The notes beneath the pieces are model-generated. The model ran no database searches. It was not told the origin of the DNA and saw only the letters and a list, made by a program, of their open reading frames with translations. Made by a program: the position numbers and the translations under genes. Below are positions 14,066 through 20,670 of a stretch of DNA of 20,670 bases, piece after piece. Origin of the DNA: a virus; the IMG/VR virus record IMGVR_UViG_3300027759_000522, positions 1 to 20,670 of that record. One strand, 5' to 3'. Position 1 is the first letter of the stretch. The number at the start of each line of letters is the position of its first letter.

Positions 14066-14477
14066 CTACTAATATAAACGAGAGCGAAGCGATAGTAAGT
14101 TTCATCTAGATTCTATGGTCACACTTTGCCCGCACAGGGCAAAGAAAGCTTCATCTGAGTTCTGACAGCACTTAGCGTTACAACAATTACAGAGGCGGTT
14201 GTCCGGTACCTCGAGTTGCGTCTTTATAACAACGGCGATTTAGTATACATACGCTAACACATACACTAAACGTGTGCAATCGCTTGCACGTCTTTTCAGC
14301 CTTAACATTTTGTTCAAACAATCAAACTGGGGCATTTAACCAGTCAACATCCTTTCGGGTAGTGATTGAGTACTCTGTACAGCGCAGAGAATTCCGTCCC
14401 TGTGATCCGAGATCCAGGTTTAGGACACCCGAGTTAGGCCGGTGCGAGCCAATACTGTTAACTTGCTAGACTGAGTG
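14066..14477. other. Gene-free, inverted-repeat-rich region between convergent genes (candidate structured RNA)
   Basis: About 410 bp without a convincing ORF, between genes that converge, so no promoter or leader is needed here. Perfect short stems include CTTTGCCC/GGGCAAAG (14124-14144, 5-nt loop) and GTGCAA/TTGCAC (14274-14289, 4-nt loop), the latter followed by GTCTTTT and so terminator-like on the plus strand. Others are TTTAGT/ACTAAA around 14240-14270 and CTCTG/CAGAG near 14372-14389. TTCATCT-x3-TTCT occurs twice (from about 14101 and 14150). I find no tRNA, no tmRNA ends and no known riboswitch core. A small RNA on the plus strand ending near 14296 is the most concrete possibility. 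It could also be a remnant of lost genes. Confidence 0.4.
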
Positions 14478-14906
14478 TCAGAGTTTGTTGATTATGTGTG
14501 AGCCATGTACACGAACTTGAATGTGTCCGTTATAGTAGTCTGTTGATTCTAGCACTTTGCGTGTGAATTGTTCTCGGGCTTCGATGTATGAGCATTCTGC
14601 TTTGGATTTACAAATAAAGAGGATTTCTCTGGTGAAGTTTTCTGTGCCCAGAGCAACAACATCTTTTGTTAGTTCCGGGCTTGAGCCATAATAGGTGCGC
14701 CAATCACTGTCGATCTTGGAGCGGATTTTCTTTTTCTTTTTGGTGCCGTTTTTTAGCTTTACTGTTTTAAGTGTGGTCTTAGAAAATTTTGCTAGTTTTT
14801 TACCTATGTACTTGCGGCCAGAGATAGTATTAGTGATCATGTAGACAAACCCAATGCAGTCATCGGGCAGTTCCTCTACTGTTTTGCCTTGAAAAGTCCA
14901 TGTCAT
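14478..14906 (-). CDS. GIY-YIG-family endonuclease
   Basis: A 142-residue single-domain nuclease. The GIY-YIG core is seen as GFVYMI (19-24) and KYIGKK (32-37). A basic loop follows (KNGTKKKKKIRSK, about 52-64), then DWRTYYGSSPEL (68-79), a block typical of phage members. YIEAREQF (about 108-115) carries the presumed metal-binding Glu109. GIY-YIG enzymes cut DNA; phage versions include Seg-type homing endonucleases and repair or degradation nucleases. No intron surrounds it and there is no separate DNA-binding domain. It starts 44 nt after the radical-SAM gene stop on the same strand, so it is probably the last gene of that transcript. No good ribosome site is visible. Confidence 0.75.
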   Translation of the reverse strand: MTWTFQGKTVEELPDDCIGFVYMITNTISGRKYIGKKLAKFSKTTLKTVKLKNGTKKKKKIRSKIDSDWRTYYGSSPELTKDVVALGTENFTREILFICKSKAECSYIEAREQFTRKVLESTDYYNGHIQVRVHGSHIINKL

Positions 14907-14950
14907 AATACGTAAACATAATTATCTCGTGCGTCAGTGGGGTTAAAATA

Positions 14951-16477
14951 TCAGTGTTCTGTGTCAATTTGTGCCAGTTTTACTAGAGGTTTAGTGCGGT
15001 CTTGGCCTATAATCTGCTCCGCAATGATCTTCAATATCTTGAGTTCTTCTGTGCCTTTGGTGATGGGATAGTTTAGTCTAGCACTAAGCTCATGCACCTC
15101 TAAACGGCGCCGCAAGCGTTCTTTTAGTGTTAATGTTGGGTTATTTAGGTTGATCCAGTTGCGTCCATACACCCAGTCTTGATCTTGGTCTTCCAAATGG
15201 CTCAAGTTCAAATCAGGCCATTCAGGCACCAGCTCAAGTCCTAGATTGCTGAGTTCCAGTCTACTGCCGCGATCTATACTGCCTGTGTATCCCCAGCGTA
15301 TGAGTGCTATGGTACCTGCTTGCATGTACTTTTGATAGCGTTTCAAGAATTGTAGCTGTTCTTTATGATCAGACATTGTTTCTGTTGGGTAGCCTATGAA
15401 CATTAAAAATACGTTTTGTATGCCGTAGCGAGCACACATGCGAATGTGATGATCTAAATCATCGTTGTCAAACTCTTTGCCCATGTGCTGTCTTACAGCC
15501 CAGCTGGCATGTTCAACTCCAGTGATCAACATACGACTGCCACCTGCTGCCATGGCAGCGTACATTGTTTCTGGCATGTCTTTGGCCTTGCGTATGTTAA
15601 ATTGGCTCAGCCATGTGGGCTTGAACTCTGGATTTTCTTGTGACAGTCTAGCAATGTTTATATTAAGAGAATAAAACTCTTTGAGGTTACCGTTGATAAC
15701 GCTGTCGGTAAACTGAAACAGTTGTACTTTTGTTTCTTTCCAGTGCTGTAACATTTCATTGGCCATGCTCTCACCTGTACGATATTTGTACTTGGGCCAG
15801 CGATGTGGCACATCACAAAATGTACAACGGCGCACACAGCCTCGAGAAGCAGTCAAGTAAATGCCTGCTGTTTGATTGTAAAAGTATTTCCACGGATCTA
15901 GCTTGCTGAAGTCTGCAGGAGGCAAAGATTCAATGTCATCAATTTGCACAGTAGGCCGATCATCTGTTCCGTCTACATCAAAGTTGCCTTGCATCCATTG
16001 CTGCCACATGATCTCGCCATCACCCCAGCCCACATGATCCACTAGACTCTGTTCACGCAACCAGTCGCCAAAGCGTTTGGTGCCGTACGGAGTAGTGAGT
16101 CCTTGCCCACCCGCTACCAACATCACTTGACTCATTGGTCGGAAACGTTCACAGAACAATCTAGCCGCACGAGTACTAAACTTTGAAAACACACTCACTG
16201 CCACACAGTCATAGCCGCTGGCAATGATGTTGTCTATAGTGATGTCAAACTCTTCAAACACTCGCTGTGGCAACAGCCTGTCATGTGCTGTGCGCCAGTA
16301 GTCACTGGCTTCTGCAAATTCTTCTGCTGTCAGCTTCTTTGCCAGTTGTAGATTGATATCAAACACCGTGTAATCAATACCCATGTGACGACATAGTCCG
16401 CCTAGCACAGCAGGTGCGGCAGGTGGTCGTTCAAGCTCTTGGCTTGGGAAAGTTACAATGGCCACACGTTTATACAT
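14951..16477 (-). CDS. B12-binding-domain radical SAM protein
   Basis: A 508-residue radical-SAM enzyme. Residues about 1-165 look like the cobalamin-binding-type Rossmann domain that precedes many class B radical-SAM proteins: MYKRVAIVTFPS, then PPAAPAVLGGLCRHMG, VAVSVFSKF and MLVAGGQG. The radical-SAM core begins TASRGCVRRCTFC, with cluster ligands Cys214, Cys218 and Cys221 (CxxxCxxC). LFQFTDSVINGN, ITGVEHASWAVRQHMGKEF and VFLMFIGYPTET are typical TIM-barrel strands. The C-terminal third is not recognised. Related proteins do methylations or carbon-skeleton chemistry; the substrate here is unknown. ATG at 16477 is preferred over TTG at 16480. It overlaps the stop of the preceding gene by 8 nt (ATGTATAA), so the two are coupled. 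Confidence 0.85.
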   Translation of the reverse strand: MYKRVAIVTFPSQELERPPAAPAVLGGLCRHMGIDYTVFDINLQLAKKLTAEEFAEASDYWRTAHDRLLPQRVFEEFDITIDNIIASGYDCVAVSVFSKFSTRAARLFCERFRPMSQVMLVAGGQGLTTPYGTKRFGDWLREQSLVDHVGWGDGEIMWQQWMQGNFDVDGTDDRPTVQIDDIESLPPADFSKLDPWKYFYNQTAGIYLTASRGCVRRCTFCDVPHRWPKYKYRTGESMANEMLQHWKETKVQLFQFTDSVINGNLKEFYSLNINIARLSQENPEFKPTWLSQFNIRKAKDMPETMYAAMAAGGSRMLITGVEHASWAVRQHMGKEFDNDDLDHHIRMCARYGIQNVFLMFIGYPTETMSDHKEQLQFLKRYQKYMQAGTIALIRWGYTGSIDRGSRLELSNLGLELVPEWPDLNLSHLEDQDQDWVYGRNWINLNNPTLTLKERLRRRLEVHELSARLNYPITKGTEELKILKIIAEQIIGQDRTKPLVKLAQIDTEH

Positions 16478-17066
16478 CAAGAGTTTGTTTTATTTCTTTA
16501 ATTAATTGTAAATCTTCGTCGCTGATACTGCGATGGTTATCTCGTATCTGTCCTGTGGGGTCAACCAAGGTACTGAGCACACGCTGAGTGCGTTGTTCTT
16601 GATACCACGACCAAAAGTCTTGACTGTTGGGCAAGTTCATGATCATGTACCTGCCAGGAAAGTGCCATACCAGCTGACTACGTTGTTCTTTAGGCGCATC
16701 AGGATTGCTCCTAAGGTATCCTTGAAAGTAACTGGGATAGTAGTAGTGATCAGTCCAGAACCAAGACTCCAGTAGAATATCATCAGCGTGTACGCTGAGT
16801 AATTCCAAACTTTGATCACGCACAATCTTTCCGTCTTCTAGCACAGTTTCTGATTCGTATTTGTTAAAGTAACCAATACTGATGTTGTTGGGGACTTGGG
16901 CAAAGTCCACAGTAACACTAGCACTGGTGTCTTTGCTATTAATTTCAAATGTATTAATTTGATAGTTGTTCACGAGAATAAAAATCCTGGGCCATGTTAC
17001 TCCTGGCTGTGGATTAAACTTGAATTCAAAAGTTATTTTGTCACCACGAGGTCGCATAGTTTTCAT
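16470..17066 (-). CDS. Unknown protein within the radical-SAM operon
   Basis: About 198 residues. The N-terminal half is a likely beta-sandwich: ITFEFKFNPQPGV, WPRIFILVNNYQINTFEI, SASVTVDFAQVPNNISIGYFNK, and DGKIVRDQSLELLSVHADDI. This strand pattern recalls small carbohydrate-binding-type domains, but that is a weak impression. The second half is aromatic-rich (ESWFWTDHYYYPSYFQGYL, WHFPGRYMIMNLP, FWSWYQEQ) and ends in a charged helix. It has no Cys and no signal peptide. The start could be ATG 17066 or 17057; TTG 17072 is unlikely. It overlaps both neighbours (26 and 8 nt), so it should be made with the radical-SAM enzymes and may be their partner, substrate carrier or binding subunit. I do not recognise the family. 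Confidence 0.72.
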   Translation of the reverse strand: MKTMRPRGDKITFEFKFNPQPGVTWPRIFILVNNYQINTFEINSKDTSASVTVDFAQVPNNISIGYFNKYESETVLEDGKIVRDQSLELLSVHADDILLESWFWTDHYYYPSYFQGYLRSNPDAPKEQRSQLVWHFPGRYMIMNLPNSQDFWSWYQEQRTQRVLSTLVDPTGQIRDNHRSISDEDLQLIKEIKQTLDV

Positions 17067-18051
17067 CCACAAATTTTTGATTGCATTTGGTTGTACACTC
17101 CAGCCACTTGAACTGTTGGAATTCGTTTTTCCAAAAGTTATCAGCTAGCACACTCTCTAGTGTACTATGTTTAAGGTTGTATGCACGACCTCTATCTAGC
17201 CACTCTGTGTTGTGTCCATAGCGGTTGGCTACCCAACAACACGGAAAGAAGTCGCCTTGACTGTTGATAAACAATCCTTTGTTGCCCACTGCACACAGTG
17301 GTAGGATGTCTCCGGTGTAGTTTTGTTGCGCTTGTGCATAGTGCTGTTTTGCAAATGGGGTGTCTCTAAGCACTCGTCCGCTTAGATTATCTATATCTCT
17401 TTCAAATCGCATGCTAGAGCTGATGAGTTGATCTCTAGGCTGTAGCGCATCGCTAGGACCGTATATTGGATATACTTTGGCAAATTTGGTACTGCGAGTA
17501 AGCTGGAATTGATCCATTTCTAATTCACGTGCTTGCTCACGCATGACATCAACATGATCTTGATTGAATTCAAATGCAATAGCGGCCCAGGTAATGTTTA
17601 CGGGACTTGTGCTTCTCAATGCACGTATACCGCGCATGATGCTCTCCCAATCACTATTGACCCTGTAGATGTTATTACTGGCATTATCATAGCCGTCAAT
17701 GCTGAAATGCACTTGATCTTGTGCCCCTAGGAACCGTCCTAGACCCTGCCACCACAGTGCATTGCGATAGCTGCCGTTGGTCACAATAACAATTTGCACA
17801 GGGTAAATACTCTTGACGTATTCAATTACTGACACCAGCTCATGTGCATATATTGGATCACCATCGTCTCCGCAAAATGTAATCTTACGCACGTTTTCTC
17901 TTATAAAATCAGGAGTAAAGTTTCGTTGAAAGAATGCCAGGTCCAGTTCTGTGTTGACCAGCCCATCTGGTACTTCTTGTCTACTGCATCTAGGACAGCG
18001 TAGAGTACACTTGCTTGATATCTCAATGTGCCAGTGCCATGTTGCTAACAC
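17041..18051 (-). CDS. Radical SAM protein with SPASM-like C-terminal cysteine cluster (second copy)
   Basis: A 336-residue radical-SAM enzyme. KCTLRCPRC supplies Cys15, Cys19 and Cys22 (CxxxCxxC). Barrel landmarks are ITFCGDDGDPIYAHEL (about 57-72), IVIVTNGSYRN (about 87-97) and VHFSIDGYDNASNNIYR (about 114-130). The C-terminus has Cys253, Cys271-Cys272, Cys319 and Cys323, resembling a SPASM/Twitch auxiliary Fe-S domain, including FPCCWV. Such enzymes modify peptides, sugars or cofactors; the substrate is unknown. The start is GTG at 18051, with GAGGAGG about 5 nt upstream, overlapping the previous gene's TAG by 7 nt. The gene is paralogous in layout to the 18045-18980 gene. The two differ enough not to be a recent duplication. 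Confidence 0.85.
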   Translation of the reverse strand: MLATWHWHIEISSKCTLRCPRCSRQEVPDGLVNTELDLAFFQRNFTPDFIRENVRKITFCGDDGDPIYAHELVSVIEYVKSIYPVQIVIVTNGSYRNALWWQGLGRFLGAQDQVHFSIDGYDNASNNIYRVNSDWESIMRGIRALRSTSPVNITWAAIAFEFNQDHVDVMREQARELEMDQFQLTRSTKFAKVYPIYGPSDALQPRDQLISSSMRFERDIDNLSGRVLRDTPFAKQHYAQAQQNYTGDILPLCAVGNKGLFINSQGDFFPCCWVANRYGHNTEWLDRGRAYNLKHSTLESVLADNFWKNEFQQFKWLECTTKCNQKFVDENYATSW

Positions 18052-18980
18052 AAAGCCTCCTCAGACTTCCATTGTTCTTGAAATGCAGTTTTGTCTTGAC
18101 CAACAGAGCAGTGTCGTTTACACACAGCATCTGGTTCGGTGATAATACTGTTGAATGATTCCACTTGTTCTCGTAGTACAGGATTGTCCCACGGCAGTTG
18201 TTTACTAAAAATGTCACTGCCAAAAAAGCAACATGGTAGCACTGCTCCTGTTGCTGTGATATAAATGCTTTGTTCTTTTAATGCATGGCAACTGACAGTG
18301 GTGCCTGCGGCCGGTGCAGTATGCCCAGTTGGAGGACGCAACCATTCCACAGGACGTTCCTGGAATCGCGAGCTTACCTTGGTGCGAAAACGTGTGAAGC
18401 CCATGTCACGTGCCAGTTCACGGCAAGCATCAACTTGATGTTGATTGTGTTCGTACACCAGCATGTCCCAGTGTGCAGTACCACCTGAGGCAATGTATGC
18501 TTCTGCATTGGCCATCAGTATGTCCCATTGTACGCCAGCACGGTAGATGTGATTGGTGTCTTCTAGTCCGTCAATGCTGAACACCACATAGTCCAGTTCG
18601 TTCTTCATGTTGTTGGCCAGCTCTTGCCACCAGTACTTGGTACGCAGGCCGCCATTGGTATTCATGCCTAGCACAATCTTGGAGTTGACTGCACGAAAGT
18701 ATTGATATATCTGTAGTGTGTCTTTTGCTGCCGCTGGGTCGCCAAAGTTACCGCACATGAACATCTTGTCCAGCTGACGTATCAGCTGATCTGGCACTAG
18801 TTGTTGTACTTGATTGAGTCGTAGTTCACTAGCATGCTGTTCATGAACATACTGCTCAGGATTCATTCGGGCACACTGAGGGCAAGCCGCATTGCAAGTG
18901 GTAGTGGGCTCGATGTGTAGTACTCGGATGTTGTCATAGTTAAACTGCGTCAACATCGGTGTTGTAGGAAGTGAATCCAT
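18045..18980 (-). CDS. Radical SAM protein with SPASM-like C-terminal cysteine cluster (first copy)
   Basis: A 311-residue radical-SAM enzyme. LHIEPTTTCNAACPQCARMN supplies Cys29, Cys33 and Cys36. Barrel landmarks are MFMCGNFGDPAAAKDT (about 73-88), GMNTNGGLRTKYWW (about 105-118) and VVFSIDGLEDTNHIYRAG (about 132-149). Auxiliary cysteines are Cys231, Cys250-Cys251 (LPCCFFGSD), Cys287 and Cys291. This is the same C...CC...CxxxC spacing as the neighbouring copy. The reaction is unknown. The start is taken as ATG 18980, which overlaps the gp46 coding end by 41 nt. ATG 18956 is an alternative; neither has a good ribosome site. Its position directly after gp46 ties the accessory enzymes to a core replication gene's transcript. 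Confidence 0.85.
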   Translation of the reverse strand: MDSLPTTPMLTQFNYDNIRVLHIEPTTTCNAACPQCARMNPEQYVHEQHASELRLNQVQQLVPDQLIRQLDKMFMCGNFGDPAAAKDTLQIYQYFRAVNSKIVLGMNTNGGLRTKYWWQELANNMKNELDYVVFSIDGLEDTNHIYRAGVQWDILMANAEAYIASGGTAHWDMLVYEHNQHQVDACRELARDMGFTRFRTKVSSRFQERPVEWLRPPTGHTAPAAGTTVSCHALKEQSIYITATGAVLPCCFFGSDIFSKQLPWDNPVLREQVESFNSIITEPDAVCKRHCSVGQDKTAFQEQWKSEEALC

Positions 18981-20670
18981 TTTCTTTTACCACGGTCAGT
19001 ATGTTGTTTACACGACTGCTCAGTTCGTCCTTGTGACTCACAAGCCAAATACTCTTGTTACGTTCTCGACTCATCTTTTTAAGAATACCCAGTGCTGATT
19101 CAACACCACTGGAGTCCATACCCGAATCAATCACTTCGTCAATAAACAACAGGTTGATGGGCTGGTATAAACTTTCCCACACATCGCGGAATGACCAACT
19201 TAGACTTAGAATAAGTCTGTTACGTTCGCCACGACTTAGATTGTCAAAATCTAGTTCTCGACCCAGCTCACTGATATTTACCGTAAGATCGTTTTGAAAA
19301 ATCACAGTGTGCGGCAGGCCAATCTTGTCAAGATAGTAGCTTAGTCGTTGGTTTAAGTAGGCCAAGTTCTGATCAATGATGCGTTTGCGCACAAACGAAT
19401 CTTTGGATGTCAGCAATTTAAGCAAGAAGTCTTGATGGTCACGCAGACTAACCAGTCTGTTCATTTCATCATAGTCAATATCTTCTTCTGCTTGTGTTTT
19501 CATTTCTGCAATTTGTTCCACATATGGATCAGCTTCTGCATCCTTGGCCACCAACTGACTCAGGATATTGCCCAAACTTGCACGATGCTCAAATGCATCG
19601 GACTCTTTGTCGTAGTAGGTACGTGGTGCAGGGCCAGGCTCGCCTAGTTCTTTTAGTGCGCCTGTGAGCTCAATCCATTGACCGTTTGTTGCCAAGGCTT
19701 GCAGTGCAGCCTCTTGCAGACTCTTGCGTTTGTCTGCCAGCACCTGCTCGTGCTTTTCGTCATGCATTTCTTGTCCACAAGCATAGCACTTGTGATCTTC
19801 TAACTGTGCAATTTCTGCCTTGAGCTTGTCTACTACCTTGGTTTCTTTTGCTTCGTCTAGCTCACAACGAGCAACAAGTTTTTGTATGTCAGCACGATCT
19901 TTAAGCAGTTGTGAATGCCGTGTTAGATCCTGATGCATCAGTAGTTCTGCTTCAATATCAATCTTGGCCAGTTCGTCGTAGGCTGATTGTAGCTTGCCCA
20001 GATCTTCGTCTTTTTTCTTTTGCCACATGCCTTGTCTGCGTATGAGATTAGACACTTGTTCTTTCAGTCGCTCATTGGCATCCTGTACTGCTTTGATACG
20101 GAATTCTTCTTTGACAATTCCGTCCTTGCTGGCTTTGAGCTGTTCTTTGAGATTTTCTGCTTTTTCACTCAGTTGTGTCACACCCAGCAACTGCTCAATC
20201 ATTGTGCGTTGTTCTGCGGCTTTCAAACTAAGGAATGGTTCTGTGTAGGTATTGAGGGCAACAATGTTTCGAAACATGTCATGACTCATACCCAGCATGC
20301 GTTCAATGGCGGCTTGGGTTTCACGACTGTCGCCTTGACTTTCGTCTGTTACTTCTTGTTCTTCTCCGCCAATGTAAAACTTCACAATGTTGGGTTTGCG
20401 GCCACGTTCAATCTTGTAGCTCACACCATTGGTTTCAAACTCAATAGTGACCAACATGGCCTTGCCGTTGGTTTTGTTGATCAAGTTTTCTTTACGGATG
20501 TTGGTCAGTGCTTGCCCGTACAGTGCAAAACTCAGGGCATTGATGATTGTGGTCTTGCCAGTGCCATTACGTGCGCCTGTGTCATCCCCGCCCAAGTCCA
20601 AGTTTTGTCCCAGTACCAGTGTAAGGTCATTGCGATTGAACTTGATTGCCTGCGTGGAATTGCCCACGCT
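18940..20670 (-). CDS. 46: Recombination endonuclease subunit gp46 (SbcC/Rad50-like), N-terminus cut by window
   Basis: At least 576 residues of an SMC-like ATPase. With gp47 it forms the T4 Mre11/Rad50-type nuclease for end resection, recombination-dependent replication and host DNA breakdown. Positions count the Val of SVGN as residue 1. Walker A is GARNGTGKTT (31-40). Coiled coils run about 165-290 and 300-395, either side of the zinc-hook CYAC (Cys294, Cys297). The ABC signature is NLSRGERNR (476-484) and Walker B is LLFIDEV (506-512), followed by LVSHKDEL. The frame is still open at the edge, reading SVGN, the end of the usual 'xxxSVGN' N-terminus. GTG at 20667 is therefore an internal Val and the true start lies outside. 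T4 gp46 is 560 residues. Confidence 0.93.
   Translation of the reverse strand, partial: SVGNSTQAIKFNRNDLTLVLGQNLDLGGDDTGARNGTGKTTIINALSFALYGQALTNIRKENLINKTNGKAMLVTIEFETNGVSYKIERGRKPNIVKFYIGGEEQEVTDESQGDSRETQAAIERMLGMSHDMFRNIVALNTYTEPFLSLKAAEQRTMIEQLLGVTQLSEKAENLKEQLKASKDGIVKEEFRIKAVQDANERLKEQVSNLIRRQGMWQKKKDEDLGKLQSAYDELAKIDIEAELLMHQDLTRHSQLLKDRADIQKLVARCELDEAKETKVVDKLKAEIAQLEDHKCYACGQEMHDEKHEQVLADKRKSLQEAALQALATNGQWIELTGALKELGEPGPAPRTYYDKESDAFEHRASLGNILSQLVAKDAEADPYVEQIAEMKTQAEEDIDYDEMNRLVSLRDHQDFLLKLLTSKDSFVRKRIIDQNLAYLNQRLSYYLDKIGLPHTVIFQNDLTVNISELGRELDFDNLSRGERNRLILSLSWSFRDVWESLYQPINLLFIDEVIDSGMDSSGVESALGILKKMSRERNKSIWLVSHKDELSSRVNNILTVVKENGFTSYNTDVDAV

Noticed and set aside
14272-14469. 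Plus-strand ORF of 65 codons in the gap
   Set aside because: It has a Cys/Arg-rich sequence without domain signs and no ribosome site, and it starts within the hairpin at 14274-14289. It is unlikely to be a gene.
14066-14477. tRNA or tmRNA in the gap
   Set aside because: I looked on both strands for a T-arm (GGTTCGAATCC type), a 7-bp acceptor pairing and CCA or tmRNA ends, and found none that fit.
14478-14906. GIY-YIG gene as part of a group I intron
   Set aside because: No split gene flanks it and no group I core elements were recognised. It reads as a free-standing gene.
1-20670. CRISPR array, insertion sequence, integrase or attachment site
   Set aside because: No regularly spaced repeats, transposase or integrase motifs, or flanking target duplications were seen.

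Overview
The window is part of the genome of a T4-superfamily tailed phage (myovirus). The evidence is a complete head-assembly block in the T4 order: portal gp20, two prohead-core-like genes, prohead protease gp21, scaffold gp22 and major capsid gp23. It also carries a gp26/gp51-like baseplate or tail-chaperone pair, a large tape-measure-like protein, a gp46 recombination nuclease subunit, T4-type late promoter octamers (TATAAATA and GATAAATA) and a UUCG-loop terminator. The small virion proteins resemble those of aquatic T4-like phages. The host cannot be told from this sequence.

Layout. 1-2381 (minus) holds five small, Gly/Thr/Asn-rich, presumably virion-surface or tail-fibre-related proteins; the leftmost is cut by the window edge. 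2477-3366 (plus) is a self-contained insertion: a sigma70-like promoter, a hairpin-rich leader, a SAM-dependent methyltransferase and a shared bidirectional terminator. 3401-9381 (minus) is the head block 23-22-21-core-core-20. 9419-12859 (minus) is the tape measure. A 70-bp divergent promoter region separates it from the plus-strand gp26-like gene and its -1-frame continuation (12930-14002). A 475-bp gap without a convincing gene lies between convergent genes at 14003-14477 and is rich in inverted repeats. 14478-20670 (minus) runs from gp46 through radical-SAM protein, radical-SAM protein, a 198-residue unknown, a B12-type radical-SAM protein and a GIY-YIG nuclease. The first five of these overlap one another.

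Most notable points. (1) The gp26-like gene ends with a canonical T TTT TTC slippery heptamer, and the -1 frame runs without a stop straight into the gp51-like ORF. This looks like a programmed frameshift making a gpG/gpGT-style tail-chaperone pair, next to but divergent from the tape measure. (2) A translationally coupled operon carries three radical-SAM enzymes plus a novel protein, directly downstream of gp46. Its function is unknown and it is the best candidate here for an undescribed phage metabolic or modification system. (3) The 14.0-14.5 kb gap is a candidate structured non-coding RNA region.

All names rest on reading motifs and gene order by eye. No database search or folding program was run.
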